Numbered from the stretch's first letter, positions 8,246 to 17,300 are shown. The stretch is 64,000 nucleotides of DNA from Butyricicoccus_A sp963588905 (GCA_963588905.1 CAVAJF010000022.1:9625-73624), one strand, 5' to 3'. Notes: generated by a model not told the origin, from the letters alone. Program-made: numbers and translations.

Positions 8246-10099
8246 ATGAAAAATAAGTTAAGTTTGTGTAAGCAGTTCCTCGCGTCCAACTTCTCAAACA
8301 TTTTCTTCCTGTTGTCGCCGCTTGCGACATTCATTGTGGTGGAAATTCTTGAGTATGGCGGATCGGACAGCAAATGCCTCTGGCCAAACCAGCTGGCATT
8401 CTGGGCAAATATTCTGTTCTACTATGGTATTTTCCTTCTGTTCCGTGCAATCACCGGACGCCCCCGTTTTACAATTGTATTTCTCAATTTCGTCTTTTTA
8501 GTCTTTGGCATCTGCAACCATTATTCCATACAAATCCGAAATGAACCAATCGTTCCTTGGGACTTGTATGCCGCTGGTACAGCAGCCGAGGCTCTGAATG
8601 GTTTTCAGTGGACGATTCCGCTTGAAATCATTATCTGTTTCATTGCTTGCCTGATCTGGTGGGCAATCACCATCAAGTTCATGCATTTCCCGAAGCAGAA
8701 GCTGCGCACGCGCGCCGGAAGCTTTGGTCTGTCTGCTGTGATGCTGACCGGCTTTGTTCTGTTCGCTTCTGTCGGCAGCGGCAACTTCTATATCAGCGCA
8801 TGGCGTCAGGTAACCGCCAACCGCAAAAACGGTATGGCTCTCAACTTCGCCATCAATATGGATGCTCTGTTTGTAGAAGCTCCGACGGATTATTCCAAGG
8901 AAAATGCATCCACCATTCTGTCCTCTGTTTCCAAGGAGGATGAAACGGCATCGGCAAACAATGTACAGCCGAACATCATCGCTGTGATGGACGAGACATT
9001 TTCTGACCTGTCCATTTTGGGCGATCTGGGTCTGGAAAATACCGATGACGTCATGCCGTTTGTGCACTCGCTGAGTGGACAGCCGAATACCATCACCGGT
9101 CAGCTGGTTGTTCCTGCCTTTGGCGGCGGCACCTGCAACTCGGAATATGAATTTCTGACCAGCAATTCCTATGCCTTCTTCAAGTCCGGCAGCTATCCGA
9201 TGCTCCAGTACGTGCACAACAACACGGAATCTATGGCTTCTGTCCTCAAGGAGCAGGGCTACAACACCATCGGTCTGCATCCGTACTACGGCTCCGGCTG
9301 GGCACGAAACAAGGCATATCCGCTGATGGGCTTTGATAAGTTCTTGGACATCGAATCGTTTGACGATGCCACGACCAAGTATCTGCGCCGCTATGTCAGC
9401 GATGAATCTTCCTTCAACAAGGTCATTGATCTGTATAACCAGAACAAGGAAAAATCAGACAATCCGCTGTTCCTGTTCAACGTCACCATCCAGAATCACT
9501 GCGGCTATGACACGGTATACGACAACTTCCCGGAGAACGTCAACTTCCAGTTTGATTCTCTGTATCCGTACACCAAGCAGTACTTGTCTCTGATTCAGGA
9601 GTCGGATAAGCAGATCAAGAATCTGGTGGATTACTTCAGCAAGGTAGATGAACCGACCATTATCGTTCTGTTCGGCGATCACATGCCGTACATTGAGAAC
9701 TCGTTCTACAACCATCTGACCCGCGGCTCGTCCAAGACGACCTCGGAAATCGAGCTGGATCAGCATACCGTTCCGTTCTTTATCTGGGCAAACTATGATA
9801 TTGACACCTCGGACTATGCAAACATCGGCCGCATCAGCGCAAACTATCTCGGCCCTGTCACCATGAAGGTTGCCGGTGCCAAGCTGAGCGACTATGAGGA
9901 ATACGTATACAGCCTGATGGAAAAGTATCCGGTTATCTCCTCTTCCGGCTGCATCAACAACAAGGGCATTTATGTTCCGCTGGACATGGCAGCTTCTGAC
10001 CTGCACGATTACAAAATCGTCCAGTATCAGTACGTGTTTGACAACGCGGATAAGATCCTCAGTCAGGCAACCAACAATGCCGGCAGCGGTTCTAAATAA
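8246..10099 (+). CDS. LTA synthase family membrane phosphoglycerol transferase (sulfatase fold)
   Basis: 617 residues. Roughly the first 190 residues contain about five membrane segments; the rest is an extracellular alkaline-phosphatase/sulfatase-type domain. Metal and catalytic motifs are visible: VMDETFSDLS near 248, the nucleophile Thr in FGGGTCNSEYEF near 295, and FGDHMPY near 476. Family members polymerise glycerol phosphate from phosphatidylglycerol into lipoteichoic acid or attach it to other glycans; which product is made here cannot be told. A GGAGG site is 10 bases before the ATG. It stands alone between two terminators with its own promoter. Confidence 0.85.
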   Translation: MKNKLSLCKQFLASNFSNIFFLLSPLATFIVVEILEYGGSDSKCLWPNQLAFWANILFYYGIFLLFRAITGRPRFTIVFLNFVFLVFGICNHYSIQIRNEPIVPWDLYAAGTAAEALNGFQWTIPLEIIICFIACLIWWAITIKFMHFPKQKLRTRAGSFGLSAVMLTGFVLFASVGSGNFYISAWRQVTANRKNGMALNFAINMDALFVEAPTDYSKENASTILSSVSKEDETASANNVQPNIIAVMDETFSDLSILGDLGLENTDDVMPFVHSLSGQPNTITGQLVVPAFGGGTCNSEYEFLTSNSYAFFKSGSYPMLQYVHNNTESMASVLKEQGYNTIGLHPYYGSGWARNKAYPLMGFDKFLDIESFDDATTKYLRRYVSDESSFNKVIDLYNQNKEKSDNPLFLFNVTIQNHCGYDTVYDNFPENVNFQFDSLYPYTKQYLSLIQESDKQIKNLVDYFSKVDEPTIIVLFGDHMPYIENSFYNHLTRGSSKTTSEIELDQHTVPFFIWANYDIDTSDYANIGRISANYLGPVTMKVAGAKLSDYEEYVYSLMEKYPVISSSGCINNKGIYVPLDMAASDLHDYKIVQYQYVFDNADKILSQATNNAGSGSK

Positions 10100-10113
10100 C
10101 CAACAGCACATAC

Positions 10114-10149
10114 AAAAAGACAAATGGTTTTTGCCATTTGTCTTTTTTT
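10114..10149 (+). terminator. Terminator after the LtaS-like gene
   Basis: A 14-bp perfect stem (10114-10127 with 10134-10147) around TTTTTG, followed by T residues. Confidence 0.85.
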
Positions 10150-10150
10150 C

Positions 10151-10179
10151 TTGTATTCTTATCCCTTGCCTGATATACT
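10151..10179 (+). promoter_or_regulatory. Promoter for the Gfo/Idh/MocA gene
   Basis: TTGTAT (10151-10156) and TATACT (10174-10179), 17-base spacer, directly after the terminator. Confidence 0.55.
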
Positions 10180-10212
10180 AACTGTAACAACAGCAAGGAG
10201 GTTTGCATTCTT

Positions 10213-11385
10213 ATGAAAAAATTGCGTATTGGCGTTGTCGGTCTCGGTGATATTAGCCGCGTATATCTCGACAATTTAAAAAAATACAGCGACTATGTGA
10301 CCATCGAAGCCTGTGCCTCACGCACCTTGGAAAAAGCGCAGAAAAAAGCCGACGCATACGGCATTCCGCACGCGTATTCCTGTGCAGAAGAACTCATCGA
10401 GCAAGCGGATGTGGATCTGATTCTCAATCTGACCACCCCAGACGCACATTATCGGCTCAATAAGCTGGCACTGACCTGCGGCAAGCATGTTTACACGGAA
10501 AAACCACTTGCTTTTACTTATGCGGAAGGCAAAGAGCTGATAGACTTGGCACAGTCCAAAAATCTGCGCATCGGCTGTGCACCGGACACATTTTTAGGTG
10601 CACGGCTGCAAACCTGCCGCGATATATTGGATTCCGGCAAAATCGGCGATGTCATCGGTGCATCGGCGTTTGTCATTTATCACGGCTGTGAGACCTTCCA
10701 CCCCAATCCCGCGTTTTACTATCATGAAGGTGCCGGTCCGCTCATGGACATCGGTCCGTACTATGTCACAGCGCTGCTGTCGTTGCTCGGACCGGTTCAG
10801 TCGTGCTGTGCCATGTCCAAGCGCACATTTGACCAGCGCCCCATCTCTACCGAACCGCATCGCGGCGAAATGATTGATGTCGAAGTGGACACCTATACGA
10901 CCGGACTCATGCAGTTCGCCTCCGGTGCCATCGGCACGGCGATATTCTCCTTTGACGTATGGGATTCCAACCTGCCGCGCATCGAGATTTACGGCACAAA
11001 GGGAACCCTGTGCATCCCGGATATTGACCCGCTGGACGGCCCGAATATCTTCGGCGGCGATATTCTCCTGCGCACAGAGCAAAATTATCGCTGGTACAGC
11101 CAGCCGCGCGATTGGTTCGATGTCAAAAAGGATTGGGAGCATGTACCGGTTACCCGCCCGTTTGCGTCCACCAGCCATTCTGAGAACAGCCGCGGCATTG
11201 GCTTAATTGATATGGCGCTTGCGCTCGCTGAGAACCGCCCAGAACGCGCCAGCGGCCGCATGGCACTGCATTCCCTCGAAATGATGGAAAAGATGCTAAG
11301 CGGCGCAAAGACGCAGCAATTCGGCATTCTTGAAACGACCTTTGACCGTCCGGAACCGCTCCCAGCAGATTTTCCGGTTCGATAA
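10213..11385 (+). CDS. Gfo/Idh/MocA family NAD(P)-dependent oxidoreductase
   Basis: 390 residues. The N-terminal Rossmann domain starts with IGVVGLGDIS (nucleotide-binding GxGxxS) and the family signature EKPLA is at about residues 97-101; the C-terminal alpha/beta domain follows, including the GPLMDIGPYY segment of this family. Members oxidise or reduce sugars, inositols or related hydroxy compounds; the substrate cannot be inferred because no sugar transport or catabolic genes are nearby. AAGGAGG lies 15 bases before the ATG. Single-gene unit flanked by terminators. Confidence 0.88.
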   Translation: MKKLRIGVVGLGDISRVYLDNLKKYSDYVTIEACASRTLEKAQKKADAYGIPHAYSCAEELIEQADVDLILNLTTPDAHYRLNKLALTCGKHVYTEKPLAFTYAEGKELIDLAQSKNLRIGCAPDTFLGARLQTCRDILDSGKIGDVIGASAFVIYHGCETFHPNPAFYYHEGAGPLMDIGPYYVTALLSLLGPVQSCCAMSKRTFDQRPISTEPHRGEMIDVEVDTYTTGLMQFASGAIGTAIFSFDVWDSNLPRIEIYGTKGTLCIPDIDPLDGPNIFGGDILLRTEQNYRWYSQPRDWFDVKKDWEHVPVTRPFASTSHSENSRGIGLIDMALALAENRPERASGRMALHSLEMMEKMLSGAKTQQFGILETTFDRPEPLPADFPVR

Positions 11386-11394
11386 AGAAAGCAC

Positions 11395-11438
11395 AATACC
11401 CGTGAGGAAGAGAAAAAATCTTCCTCACGGGTATTTTT
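11395..11438. terminator. Bidirectional terminator
   Basis: A 16-bp perfect stem (11395-11410 with 11420-11435) between two convergent genes, with T residues on both strands. Confidence 0.85.
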
Positions 11439-12195
11439 ACTGCTGTTTATCCTGTTCAATCAAGATGCACAGTGCGGAAATCGCCGCGCGAATGCCGCGC
11501 GTCGTTGCGCCCTCCGGCACATCCGGCTGCTCATTATCATCATTCCACAACACATTGAGTATGGTGCCGACGCGCACACGCAGCGCCGCACCGGCCGTGA
11601 ACAACGCTGCTGACTCCATTTCGCTGGCAAGCACACCTGCCGCTGTCCACGCCGTCCACTTTTCCTGCAAATCCGCAGCAATCGGCTGATTCTGCGGACG
11701 AATTTCGCCATAGAAACTATCTTTAGACTGAACCACACCGACATGTGCCCGATACCCCAATGCCTCACAAGCATCTGCCAATGCACGCACGACCGGATAA
11801 CTTGCCGCTGCCGGATATTCCAGCGGAAGATATTGACGCGACGTTCCTTCCTGCCGAATGGCAGCTGTCGCCACAACAACATCTCCGCCGCACACGGCTG
11901 CATCTATGCCGCCGCAGGTTCCCACGCGAATAAACGTATCCGCGCCGCACTCGACCAGTTCCTCCAGCGCAATGGCCGCTGACGGCCCGCCGATGCCTGT
12001 CGAGCACACGGATACCCGCTCGCCCTCTAAATAGCCGGTATACACGTGAAATTCTCTGTTATAAGATATTTCCCGCGCATCGTCTAAAAGCTGCGCAATG
12101 ACCGCACACCGCCCCGGATCACCGGGCAGAATGACATATCGCCCGATGTCCTCAGCGGTACACTGCAAGTGCATCTGTTTTCCATGGATGAGCAT
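11437..12195 (-). CDS. Nucleoside phosphorylase, uridine-phosphorylase type
   Basis: 252 residues using the ATG at 12195, which follows AGGGGAG by about 8 bases; the longer frame to 12234 runs into the upstream gene. It belongs to the PNP/UDP phosphorylase family, which cleaves nucleosides with phosphate to base and ribose-1-phosphate. Visible motifs are ILPGDPGR (phosphate loop), STGIGGPSAAIALEEL, IRVGTCGGI and SEMESAALF (ribose-binding Glu-Met-Glu). The ordering resembles uridine phosphorylase more than purine nucleoside phosphorylase, but base specificity is not certain. It starts two bases after the DUF951 stop, so both are one transcript. Confidence 0.87.
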   Translation of the reverse strand: MLIHGKQMHLQCTAEDIGRYVILPGDPGRCAVIAQLLDDAREISYNREFHVYTGYLEGERVSVCSTGIGGPSAAIALEELVECGADTFIRVGTCGGIDAAVCGGDVVVATAAIRQEGTSRQYLPLEYPAAASYPVVRALADACEALGYRAHVGVVQSKDSFYGEIRPQNQPIAADLQEKWTAWTAAGVLASEMESAALFTAGAALRVRVGTILNVLWNDDNEQPDVPEGATTRGIRAAISALCILIEQDKQQ

Positions 12196-12196
12196 G

Positions 12197-12397
12197 TCAC
12201 TTCTCCCCTTCTGTTCCGTCTGCATGAACGACATGGCGGATATTTTTTTCCGCCTTGCTGCGCGGAATCATAATCGTATGTCCACAGCCCACGCATTTGA
12301 GTCGGAAATCCATACCGACACGCAAGACCTCCCAGTCCTTGCTGCCGCAGGGATGTCCTTTTTTCATCGTCAAAATATCACCAAGACGAATATCCAT
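12197..12397 (-). CDS. DUF951 small protein with CxxC
   Basis: 66 residues starting MDIRLGDILTMKKGHPCG; the ATG at 12397 follows AAGGAGG. The DUF951 family is widespread in Firmicutes, usually near rpsF/ychF genes, with no established function. The residues HPCG and KCVGCGH form a likely zinc-binding knuckle, and the basic, strand-rich sequence suggests nucleic-acid binding. Here it is directly upstream of the nucleoside phosphorylase. Confidence 0.85.
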   Translation of the reverse strand: MDIRLGDILTMKKGHPCGSKDWEVLRVGMDFRLKCVGCGHTIMIPRSKAEKNIRHVVHADGTEGEK

Positions 12398-12562
12398 TGT
12401 TTGTATCCCTCCTTGTGTATATATCGAGTATATCATACCCATGGTTTATTGACCAGTCGGCAAACAGAAAATTCCTGTTCCATAGCCATATTTTCGCCAG
12501 TTCGCGCATATAGTCAATACAAATCCATAGAAAAACAAAAACGTTCAGAACGGAGGGAATTC

Positions 12563-13489
12563 ATGCAAACAGACTATGCACCGGAACGCTTACAGACAGA
12601 CATGCCGCGCAGAGACGATATTGTCGCAGCAGCGCAGAACGGCAGTATTTTACAGGCTGTCGCCGCCCGCTGCGATGTGCATCACAATCTGATCGTCCCT
12701 TTGGACGGCATGACCGGCATCATGCCACGCGAAGAATGTGCGCTCGGCATCGACACAGGAAAAACGCGGGAAATCGCCATTTTATCGCGCGTCGGCAAGC
12801 CGGTGTGCTTTCAAGTCCTGCGCATCGAAGGTGATCTTGCCTATTTATCGCGCAAACGCGCCCAGCAGTGCGCATTAGACTATCTTCTGCATAAACGCCC
12901 CGGAGACATCATTCCCGTGCGTGTGACGCATCTGGAGCCGTTTGGTGCATTTGTCGATGCCGGATGCGGTTTGGTCTCTCTAATCGGCATCGAAAATTTA
13001 TCTGTCAGTCGTATTTTTCATCCATCCGACCGCGTCCAAGTCGGACAACAGCTATACGCTGTCATATCAGGTATTGACGCAGATACCGGACGCATTCATC
13101 TGACACATCGAGAACTGCTCGGCACTTGGGCAGAAAATGCGGCACAATTTGCCGCCGGAGAAACTGTCTGCGGTATTGTGCGCAGCGTAGAAGAATACGG
13201 CGTATTCATCGAGCTGGCACCCAATTTATCCGGTCTGGCGGAGCTGCGCTTTCCGGTCTCCGCCGGAGATATGGTCTCCTGCTACATCAAATCCATTTTG
13301 CCGGAGCGCATGAAAATCAAGCTCAATCTCATCGACCGTATCGGAACGGCGCCCATGCCGCCTCCGCCGCTGCCGTATTTTATCACGAGCGGGCATATTT
13401 CCTGTTGGCAATACTCCCCGCCGTGCTGCACGGCGCGGCAGGTGTGTACGGAATTTGACGCGCCGTCTTTAGAAGATATATTAGACTAA
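12563..13489 (+). CDS. S1 RNA-binding domain protein
   Basis: 308 residues from the ATG at 12563, preceded by GGAGGG; the same frame is open back to 12098 but that part is antisense to DUF951 and the phosphorylase. Three S1-like OB folds can be traced: about 20-95 (degenerate), 105-178 (GDIIPVRVTHLEPFGAFVD) and 188-255 (GETVCGIVRSVEEYGVFIEL). The C-terminal ~45 residues contain a proline run and four cysteines and match nothing I know. It resembles the short ribosomal protein S1 homologues of Clostridia, which are thought to bind mRNA, but its role is not known. Confidence 0.8.
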   Translation: MQTDYAPERLQTDMPRRDDIVAAAQNGSILQAVAARCDVHHNLIVPLDGMTGIMPREECALGIDTGKTREIAILSRVGKPVCFQVLRIEGDLAYLSRKRAQQCALDYLLHKRPGDIIPVRVTHLEPFGAFVDAGCGLVSLIGIENLSVSRIFHPSDRVQVGQQLYAVISGIDADTGRIHLTHRELLGTWAENAAQFAAGETVCGIVRSVEEYGVFIELAPNLSGLAELRFPVSAGDMVSCYIKSILPERMKIKLNLIDRIGTAPMPPPPLPYFITSGHISCWQYSPPCCTARQVCTEFDAPSLEDILD

Positions 13490-13498
13490 AACCAATCC

Positions 13499-13545
13499 AA
13501 AACCCCGCATTGTGCATGGAAACAAGAGCAATGCGAGGGTTTTTC
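13499..13545 (+). terminator. Terminator after the S1 gene
   Basis: AAACCCCGCATTG (13500-13512) pairs with CAATGCGAGGGTTT (from 13529) with one bulge, followed by T residues. Confidence 0.7.
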
Positions 13546-13554
13546 GCTTACTCA

Positions 13555-14331
13555 TCAAATTTGAACTTGAAATTCCAAAGTCACTTTATCGTATTTATAT
13601 ATATTAGGAGACATGCTGGAAATAATGACATCCGTTTTTTCTCTTTCCAAAAGTCTTTGCGGAAAAATATTCTGCGGATCAGAGTGAATCTCCCGCGGCT
13701 CTTGAAAACACAGATACTCTCCCGCGCAAAGTATTTTCGGAACCACCGATGCACTTGGCAGCACTTCCAAAAACATGTGAGAACCCTGATATTTTCCTTG
13801 GCAATAAGTAGCAATGATACCGTGTGGAAAGGATGCTTGAATCTGCTCCTGTCTTGCCAATTCAAACAATCTGCTTAACTTTTTTTCATATGTTTTCGCG
13901 TCCATCACACGATCACATGGTGTCGTTATGCAATACCGTTCAAAAATCTTTCGTGTATAGTATCCCTTTTTTCCTTGATATGCTCTCTGCTCATTGATAT
14001 GCTGCAGCGTTCGTTCAATGGAGTTCAGATTAGAAGAAATCCTTCGCATTTTTTCTTTCGCCAATCTCTCTCCATCCTTTAACAGCCGCTCAAATTCCAG
14101 CTGTCCATCTTTATCAACATAATGCTTCAAATCTTTCAACGGAATTCCCAGTTCAATGCAAAGGATGATCGTATCCAATATCATCAGCTGTTCCAGTGAA
14201 TAATACCGATATCCACTGCTTGGATTGATATACGCCGGAATTAAAATTCCCAGCTTCTCATAGTAGCGCAAAGACTGTACGTTGATATTTCGGATTTTTG
14301 CCACCTCGCCAATAGACAAAAGATTTTCCAT
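13555..14331 (-). CDS. MerR family transcriptional regulator
   Basis: 258 residues. The N-terminal winged helix begins LLSIGEVAKIRNINVQSLRYYEKLGIL, with SSGYRYYS and LMILDTIILCIELG following, a typical MerR DNA-binding domain (about 1-75). A dimerising coiled coil is at about 80-120, and the C-terminal ~140 residues form a GyrI-like effector domain as in BmrR/Mta multidrug sensors (judged by size and layout only). It is divergent from a MATE pump whose promoter has the long spacer typical of MerR targets, so it very likely activates that pump in response to a drug or metabolite. Confidence 0.88.
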   Translation of the reverse strand: MENLLSIGEVAKIRNINVQSLRYYEKLGILIPAYINPSSGYRYYSLEQLMILDTIILCIELGIPLKDLKHYVDKDGQLEFERLLKDGERLAKEKMRRISSNLNSIERTLQHINEQRAYQGKKGYYTRKIFERYCITTPCDRVMDAKTYEKKLSRLFELARQEQIQASFPHGIIATYCQGKYQGSHMFLEVLPSASVVPKILCAGEYLCFQEPREIHSDPQNIFPQRLLEREKTDVIISSMSPNIYKYDKVTLEFQVQI

Positions 14332-14357
14332 ATGCCATACACCTCATTTCTAATCCT

Positions 14358-14394
14358 TATGATATATCATAGATAAATAATTAAATTTTGTCAA
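14358..14394 (-). promoter_or_regulatory. merR promoter with palindrome at -10
   Basis: On the - strand TTGACA (14394-14389) and TATGAT (14371-14366) with 17 bases between. A perfect 14-bp palindrome, TATGATATATCATA (14358-14371), covers the -10 box and resembles the operator at the pump promoter, suggesting autoregulation. Confidence 0.65.
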
Positions 14395-14412
14395 TGAAGT
14401 GTTTTTTACCTA

Positions 14413-14443
14413 TTGACTCTATGATTATCACATAGTATATACT
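14413..14443 (+). promoter_or_regulatory. MerR-type promoter/operator of the MATE operon
   Basis: TTGACT (14413-14418) and TATACT (14438-14443) are 19 bases apart, the over-long spacing that MerR proteins correct by bending DNA. The spacer holds the inverted repeat CTATG-N7-CATAG (14419-14435), placed where MerR dimers bind. Confidence 0.8.
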
Positions 14444-14486
14444 ACAAGCTAAAGAAAAATCCAACAATCATGAGGAGGTTCATCTT

Positions 14487-15866
14487 ATGAATCCGCAACA
14501 ACGGAATCCTTTGGCTTCTGCGCCAATTGGAAGTCTCATGCTGAAATATGCAATTCCAAGTGTCATTTCTCTAGTCGTCAACGCACTCTACAACATTGTT
14601 GACCAGATATTTATCGGCTGGGGAGTCGGCACCTTAGGCAACAGCGCAACAAACGTGATCTTTCCATTAAACATGGTCATCACCGCACTTGCTCTGCTTC
14701 TCGGCGATGGTGGTGCCGCATATTTAAGCCTAGAACTGGGGCGCAATCGAAAAGAAAAAGCCACAACAGGCGCAAACAATACTTTTTCATGGCTCATTCT
14801 AGTTGGCATTGCCGTATTTATACTCTGTGAGATATTCCTAAAACCCTTAACAGGAATTCTAGGAGCAACTCCAAACAATCTTACATATGCACTCACTTAT
14901 GGCAGAATTGTTATTCTAGGCTTTCCATTTGTCATTATTGGCTGCGGCATGTGTTCTTTGATTCGAGCAGACGGCACCCCACAGCTAACTATGATCGGCA
15001 TGATTGTCGGCTGTCTGGCAAATATTATTTTGGATGCGCTGTTTGTTCTTGTCTTTCATTGGGGTATGGCCGGTGCTGCAATTGCCACAGTCATTGGACA
15101 AGTTTTAAATTTTGCAATTTCGATGTGGTACGTTCCTAGATTTAAAACTGTCAAAATTTCTCTGTGCGACATGAAGCCACAGTTCCACATACTGAAAACC
15201 ATTTCCAGCTTGGGCGTGTCCAGTTTTATTTCTCAATTTGCTGTTGCCGTCATCATGGCAGTCATCAACTATTATCTCGTTCGCTACGGTGCTATGACGC
15301 AATACGGTCCGGATATCCCGCTGGCAGCATTCGGCATTGTCATGAAATTTAACACAATTCTCATTGCAATCGTGACAGGCATCGGTACCGGTGCACAGCC
15401 AATTGTTGGATACAACTACGGCCGTGACGATTACGGCAGAGTACGAAAAACTTTTTATCTGACCGCGATCACCGCAACCATTGTCTCCGTTATGTGTTTT
15501 CTCATCTTTCAGATATTCCCAAAACAACTTACGGCTTTGTTCGGAGATCAAGGCAGCCTATACACAGAATTTTCTATTTTGTCCTTCCGGCTGTTTACTC
15601 TGCTCTGTTTTTTGAATGGATTTCAGATTGTATCTGCCATCTTCTTTCAGTCAATCGGAAAACCAATTATTTCCGGTATCATCTCCTTTAGCCGTCAGAT
15701 CATCTTTCTCATTCCTGCCGTCATGATTCTATGTCATTTCTTAGGCTTGTACGGTGTACTGTGGGCAGGTCCAATCGCAGATGGCTTGGCGTTCCTTCTT
15801 GCACTCATATTGATTGGTCTGGAAATGAAAAAACTCAAACAGTCTTCAAAGCAGAGGTGTAAATAA
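14487..15866 (+). CDS. MATE family efflux transporter
   Basis: 459 residues, almost wholly hydrophobic, with about 12 membrane segments in two halves. MATE pumps export cationic drugs or metabolites using Na+ or H+ gradients. The N-terminal PIGSLMLKYAIPSVISLVVNALYNIVDQIFIG region and the internal pseudo-repeat FAVAVIMAVINYYLVRYG are typical. AGGAGG precedes the ATG. Its stop overlaps the next ATG, and control by the divergent MerR is likely. Confidence 0.93.
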   Translation: MNPQQRNPLASAPIGSLMLKYAIPSVISLVVNALYNIVDQIFIGWGVGTLGNSATNVIFPLNMVITALALLLGDGGAAYLSLELGRNRKEKATTGANNTFSWLILVGIAVFILCEIFLKPLTGILGATPNNLTYALTYGRIVILGFPFVIIGCGMCSLIRADGTPQLTMIGMIVGCLANIILDALFVLVFHWGMAGAAIATVIGQVLNFAISMWYVPRFKTVKISLCDMKPQFHILKTISSLGVSSFISQFAVAVIMAVINYYLVRYGAMTQYGPDIPLAAFGIVMKFNTILIAIVTGIGTGAQPIVGYNYGRDDYGRVRKTFYLTAITATIVSVMCFLIFQIFPKQLTALFGDQGSLYTEFSILSFRLFTLLCFLNGFQIVSAIFFQSIGKPIISGIISFSRQIIFLIPAVMILCHFLGLYGVLWAGPIADGLAFLLALILIGLEMKKLKQSSKQRCK

Positions 15867-16141
15867 TGGCATTTTATGCAAGAAAATGTACGGATTGTAC
15901 AAACAGTACGAAAAAATGCTTGGGCACACAGCTAAAGGATGAAACCGGAAAACTTTTCTGCCTGCAAATGTACGAGTGTCAAGACATGTCATGTCAAATC
16001 AACCGAACTAGGGTTCATGGAGAAAAAGAACTGCATCTGCACAGGGAAAAAGCAAAAGGAGAAAAATACCATGAAGAAAATCATTACAATCGGACGCGAA
16101 CTTGGGAGCGGGGGTCGAACCATTGGAAAAATGGTGGCTAA
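15866..16141 (+). CDS. Possible small cysteine-rich protein overlapping the next gene
   Basis: 91 codons. The ATG overlaps the MATE stop codon (TAATG), with a weak AGAGGTG site, so translational coupling is possible. The first 45 residues carry six cysteines (KCTDC at 8-11, C18, C32, C37, C42) like a zinc-binding module; the rest is basic, His-rich and reads through the start of the kinase gene in another frame (71-base overlap). I do not recognise a family. It could be a real short protein with a run-on tail, or a decayed gene. Confidence 0.35.
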   Translation: MAFYARKCTDCTNSTKKCLGTQLKDETGKLFCLQMYECQDMSCQINRTRVHGEKELHLHREKAKGEKYHEENHYNRTRTWERGSNHWKNGG

Positions 16142-16682
16142 TCAGCTGAAAATCCCGTACTATGATCGTGAACTAATTGACAAGACGGTAGAAAAAAGCG
16201 GGCTTTCAACATCTTTTGTTGAATCAAATGAACAAAAAGTGACAAATAGCTTTCTGTACAGTTTAGCCATGGGAACCAGCTATGGCTACGGAATTCTACA
16301 AAGCGCAAATCAACAAACACTTCCACTTTCTGCTCAGATTTACATAGCTCAAAAGGATGTCATTACCCATTATGCTAAACAAGGAAGCTGTGTGATCGTT
16401 GGACGCTGCGCAGATCAGATTCTCAGCGACAGGGACGATGTGCTCCGCGTGTTTATCTATGCCGACATGGAAAAGCGAGCTGAACGCGGCATACAGGAAT
16501 ATGGTATGTCGAAAACAACCGTATACAAAGAGCTGCGGCAGTCAGACAAAGCACGCAGTCACCATTATAATGCATTTACCGATCAAGTTTGGGGAGAACG
16601 GCACCAATATGACCTGATGCTAAACAGCGGTTCTCTCGGCTTTGAAAACTGTGTGAATATTATCTGTTCTATGATAAAATAA
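16071..16682 (+). CDS. Cytidylate kinase-like family protein
   Basis: 203 residues from the ATG at 16071 (AAAGGAG 9 bases upstream). It starts with IITIGRELGSGGRTIGKMVA, where the P-loop of cytidylate kinase has the form GRELGSGG, followed by PYYDRELI and VIVGRCAD. Family members resemble Cmk but are much divergent and their substrates are unknown. Clostridia often carry it beside MATE or other transporter genes. It is the last gene of the MerR-controlled unit. Confidence 0.85.
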   Translation: MKKIITIGRELGSGGRTIGKMVANQLKIPYYDRELIDKTVEKSGLSTSFVESNEQKVTNSFLYSLAMGTSYGYGILQSANQQTLPLSAQIYIAQKDVITHYAKQGSCVIVGRCADQILSDRDDVLRVFIYADMEKRAERGIQEYGMSKTTVYKELRQSDKARSHHYNAFTDQVWGERHQYDLMLNSGSLGFENCVNIICSMIK

Positions 16683-16689
16683 TCCTTCA

Positions 16690-16743
16690 CAAAAAGCATA
16701 CCAAGTCCTGTACTTTCAGGTCAGACTTGATATGCTTTTTCTT
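16690..16743. terminator. Terminator between convergent genes
   Basis: AAAAAGCATA plus CAAGTC on the left pairs with GACTTG and TATGCTTTTT on the right with a small offset; T residues follow on the + strand and on the - strand. Confidence 0.7.
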
Positions 16744-16760
16744 TTCGCTATTATATACGC

Positions 16761-17300
16761 TTAAAAACGATTTTTTCTCTTATACTCCTCGGTAAAGTAT
16801 CTACCCGCACGAATATCATCGGTCATGCCCGGATATGGTGCTTCACTGATAACATCTTCATTATTCTTTCCGGCATTTCCCATATAAGTAATCGTGGCAA
16901 ACTCCGGCACAATATACTTCGGATAGTTCTCATATTGCGCACGCGCTGCTTCCATTTTGTCAATATGCTCATTCTGGTAGCAAACTGTGATTTCCGGATG
17001 CTCATGCACCCATTTGGGAAAGAAAATCGTCCCGTGCAGCTTGCCCTCATTCGGCATAAAATCCAGCGCGACATCGGTGCCCGTTGGTTCCGTCCAGGTA
17101 ATCTTAAACACGCCGTCGGTCAGTTTGACAATTTCCGCCTTCTGATCCGTGACCCAGCGTCCGGCAACCATGCCGCCATGAATGCGGTAGTCTACGGTAT
17201 TCTCATTTTTCGCGTACCACTCGTATTCCCATCCGTTGTCATAGGTATAAATGAAATGTGTGCCGATAAAATCCTCCAAATTGGTAAACCGCTTGCCCAT
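16761..17300 (-). CDS. padC: Phenolic acid decarboxylase
   Basis: 179 residues from the ATG at 17300 (AGGAGG 9 bases upstream). Decarboxylates p-coumaric, ferulic and related acids to vinyl phenols without cofactors, a detoxification step. The sequence is recognisable along its whole length: FIGTHFIYTYDNGWEYEWY, the IHGGMVAGRWV segment, TEPTGTDVALDFMP, FFPKWVHEHPE and YPGMTDDIRAGRYF. It is divergent from a PadR regulator with a shared operator, the classic arrangement. The gene suggests exposure to plant phenolics, as in a gut or rumen. Confidence 0.95.
   Translation of the reverse strand: MGKRFTNLEDFIGTHFIYTYDNGWEYEWYAKNENTVDYRIHGGMVAGRWVTDQKAEIVKLTDGVFKITWTEPTGTDVALDFMPNEGKLHGTIFFPKWVHEHPEITVCYQNEHIDKMEAARAQYENYPKYIVPEFATITYMGNAGKNNEDVISEAPYPGMTDDIRAGRYFTEEYKRKNRF

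Noticed and set aside
12098..12562. Upstream extension of the S1 protein frame
   Set aside because: The extension is antisense to DUF951 and the phosphorylase; the ATG at 12563 has a strong ribosome site.
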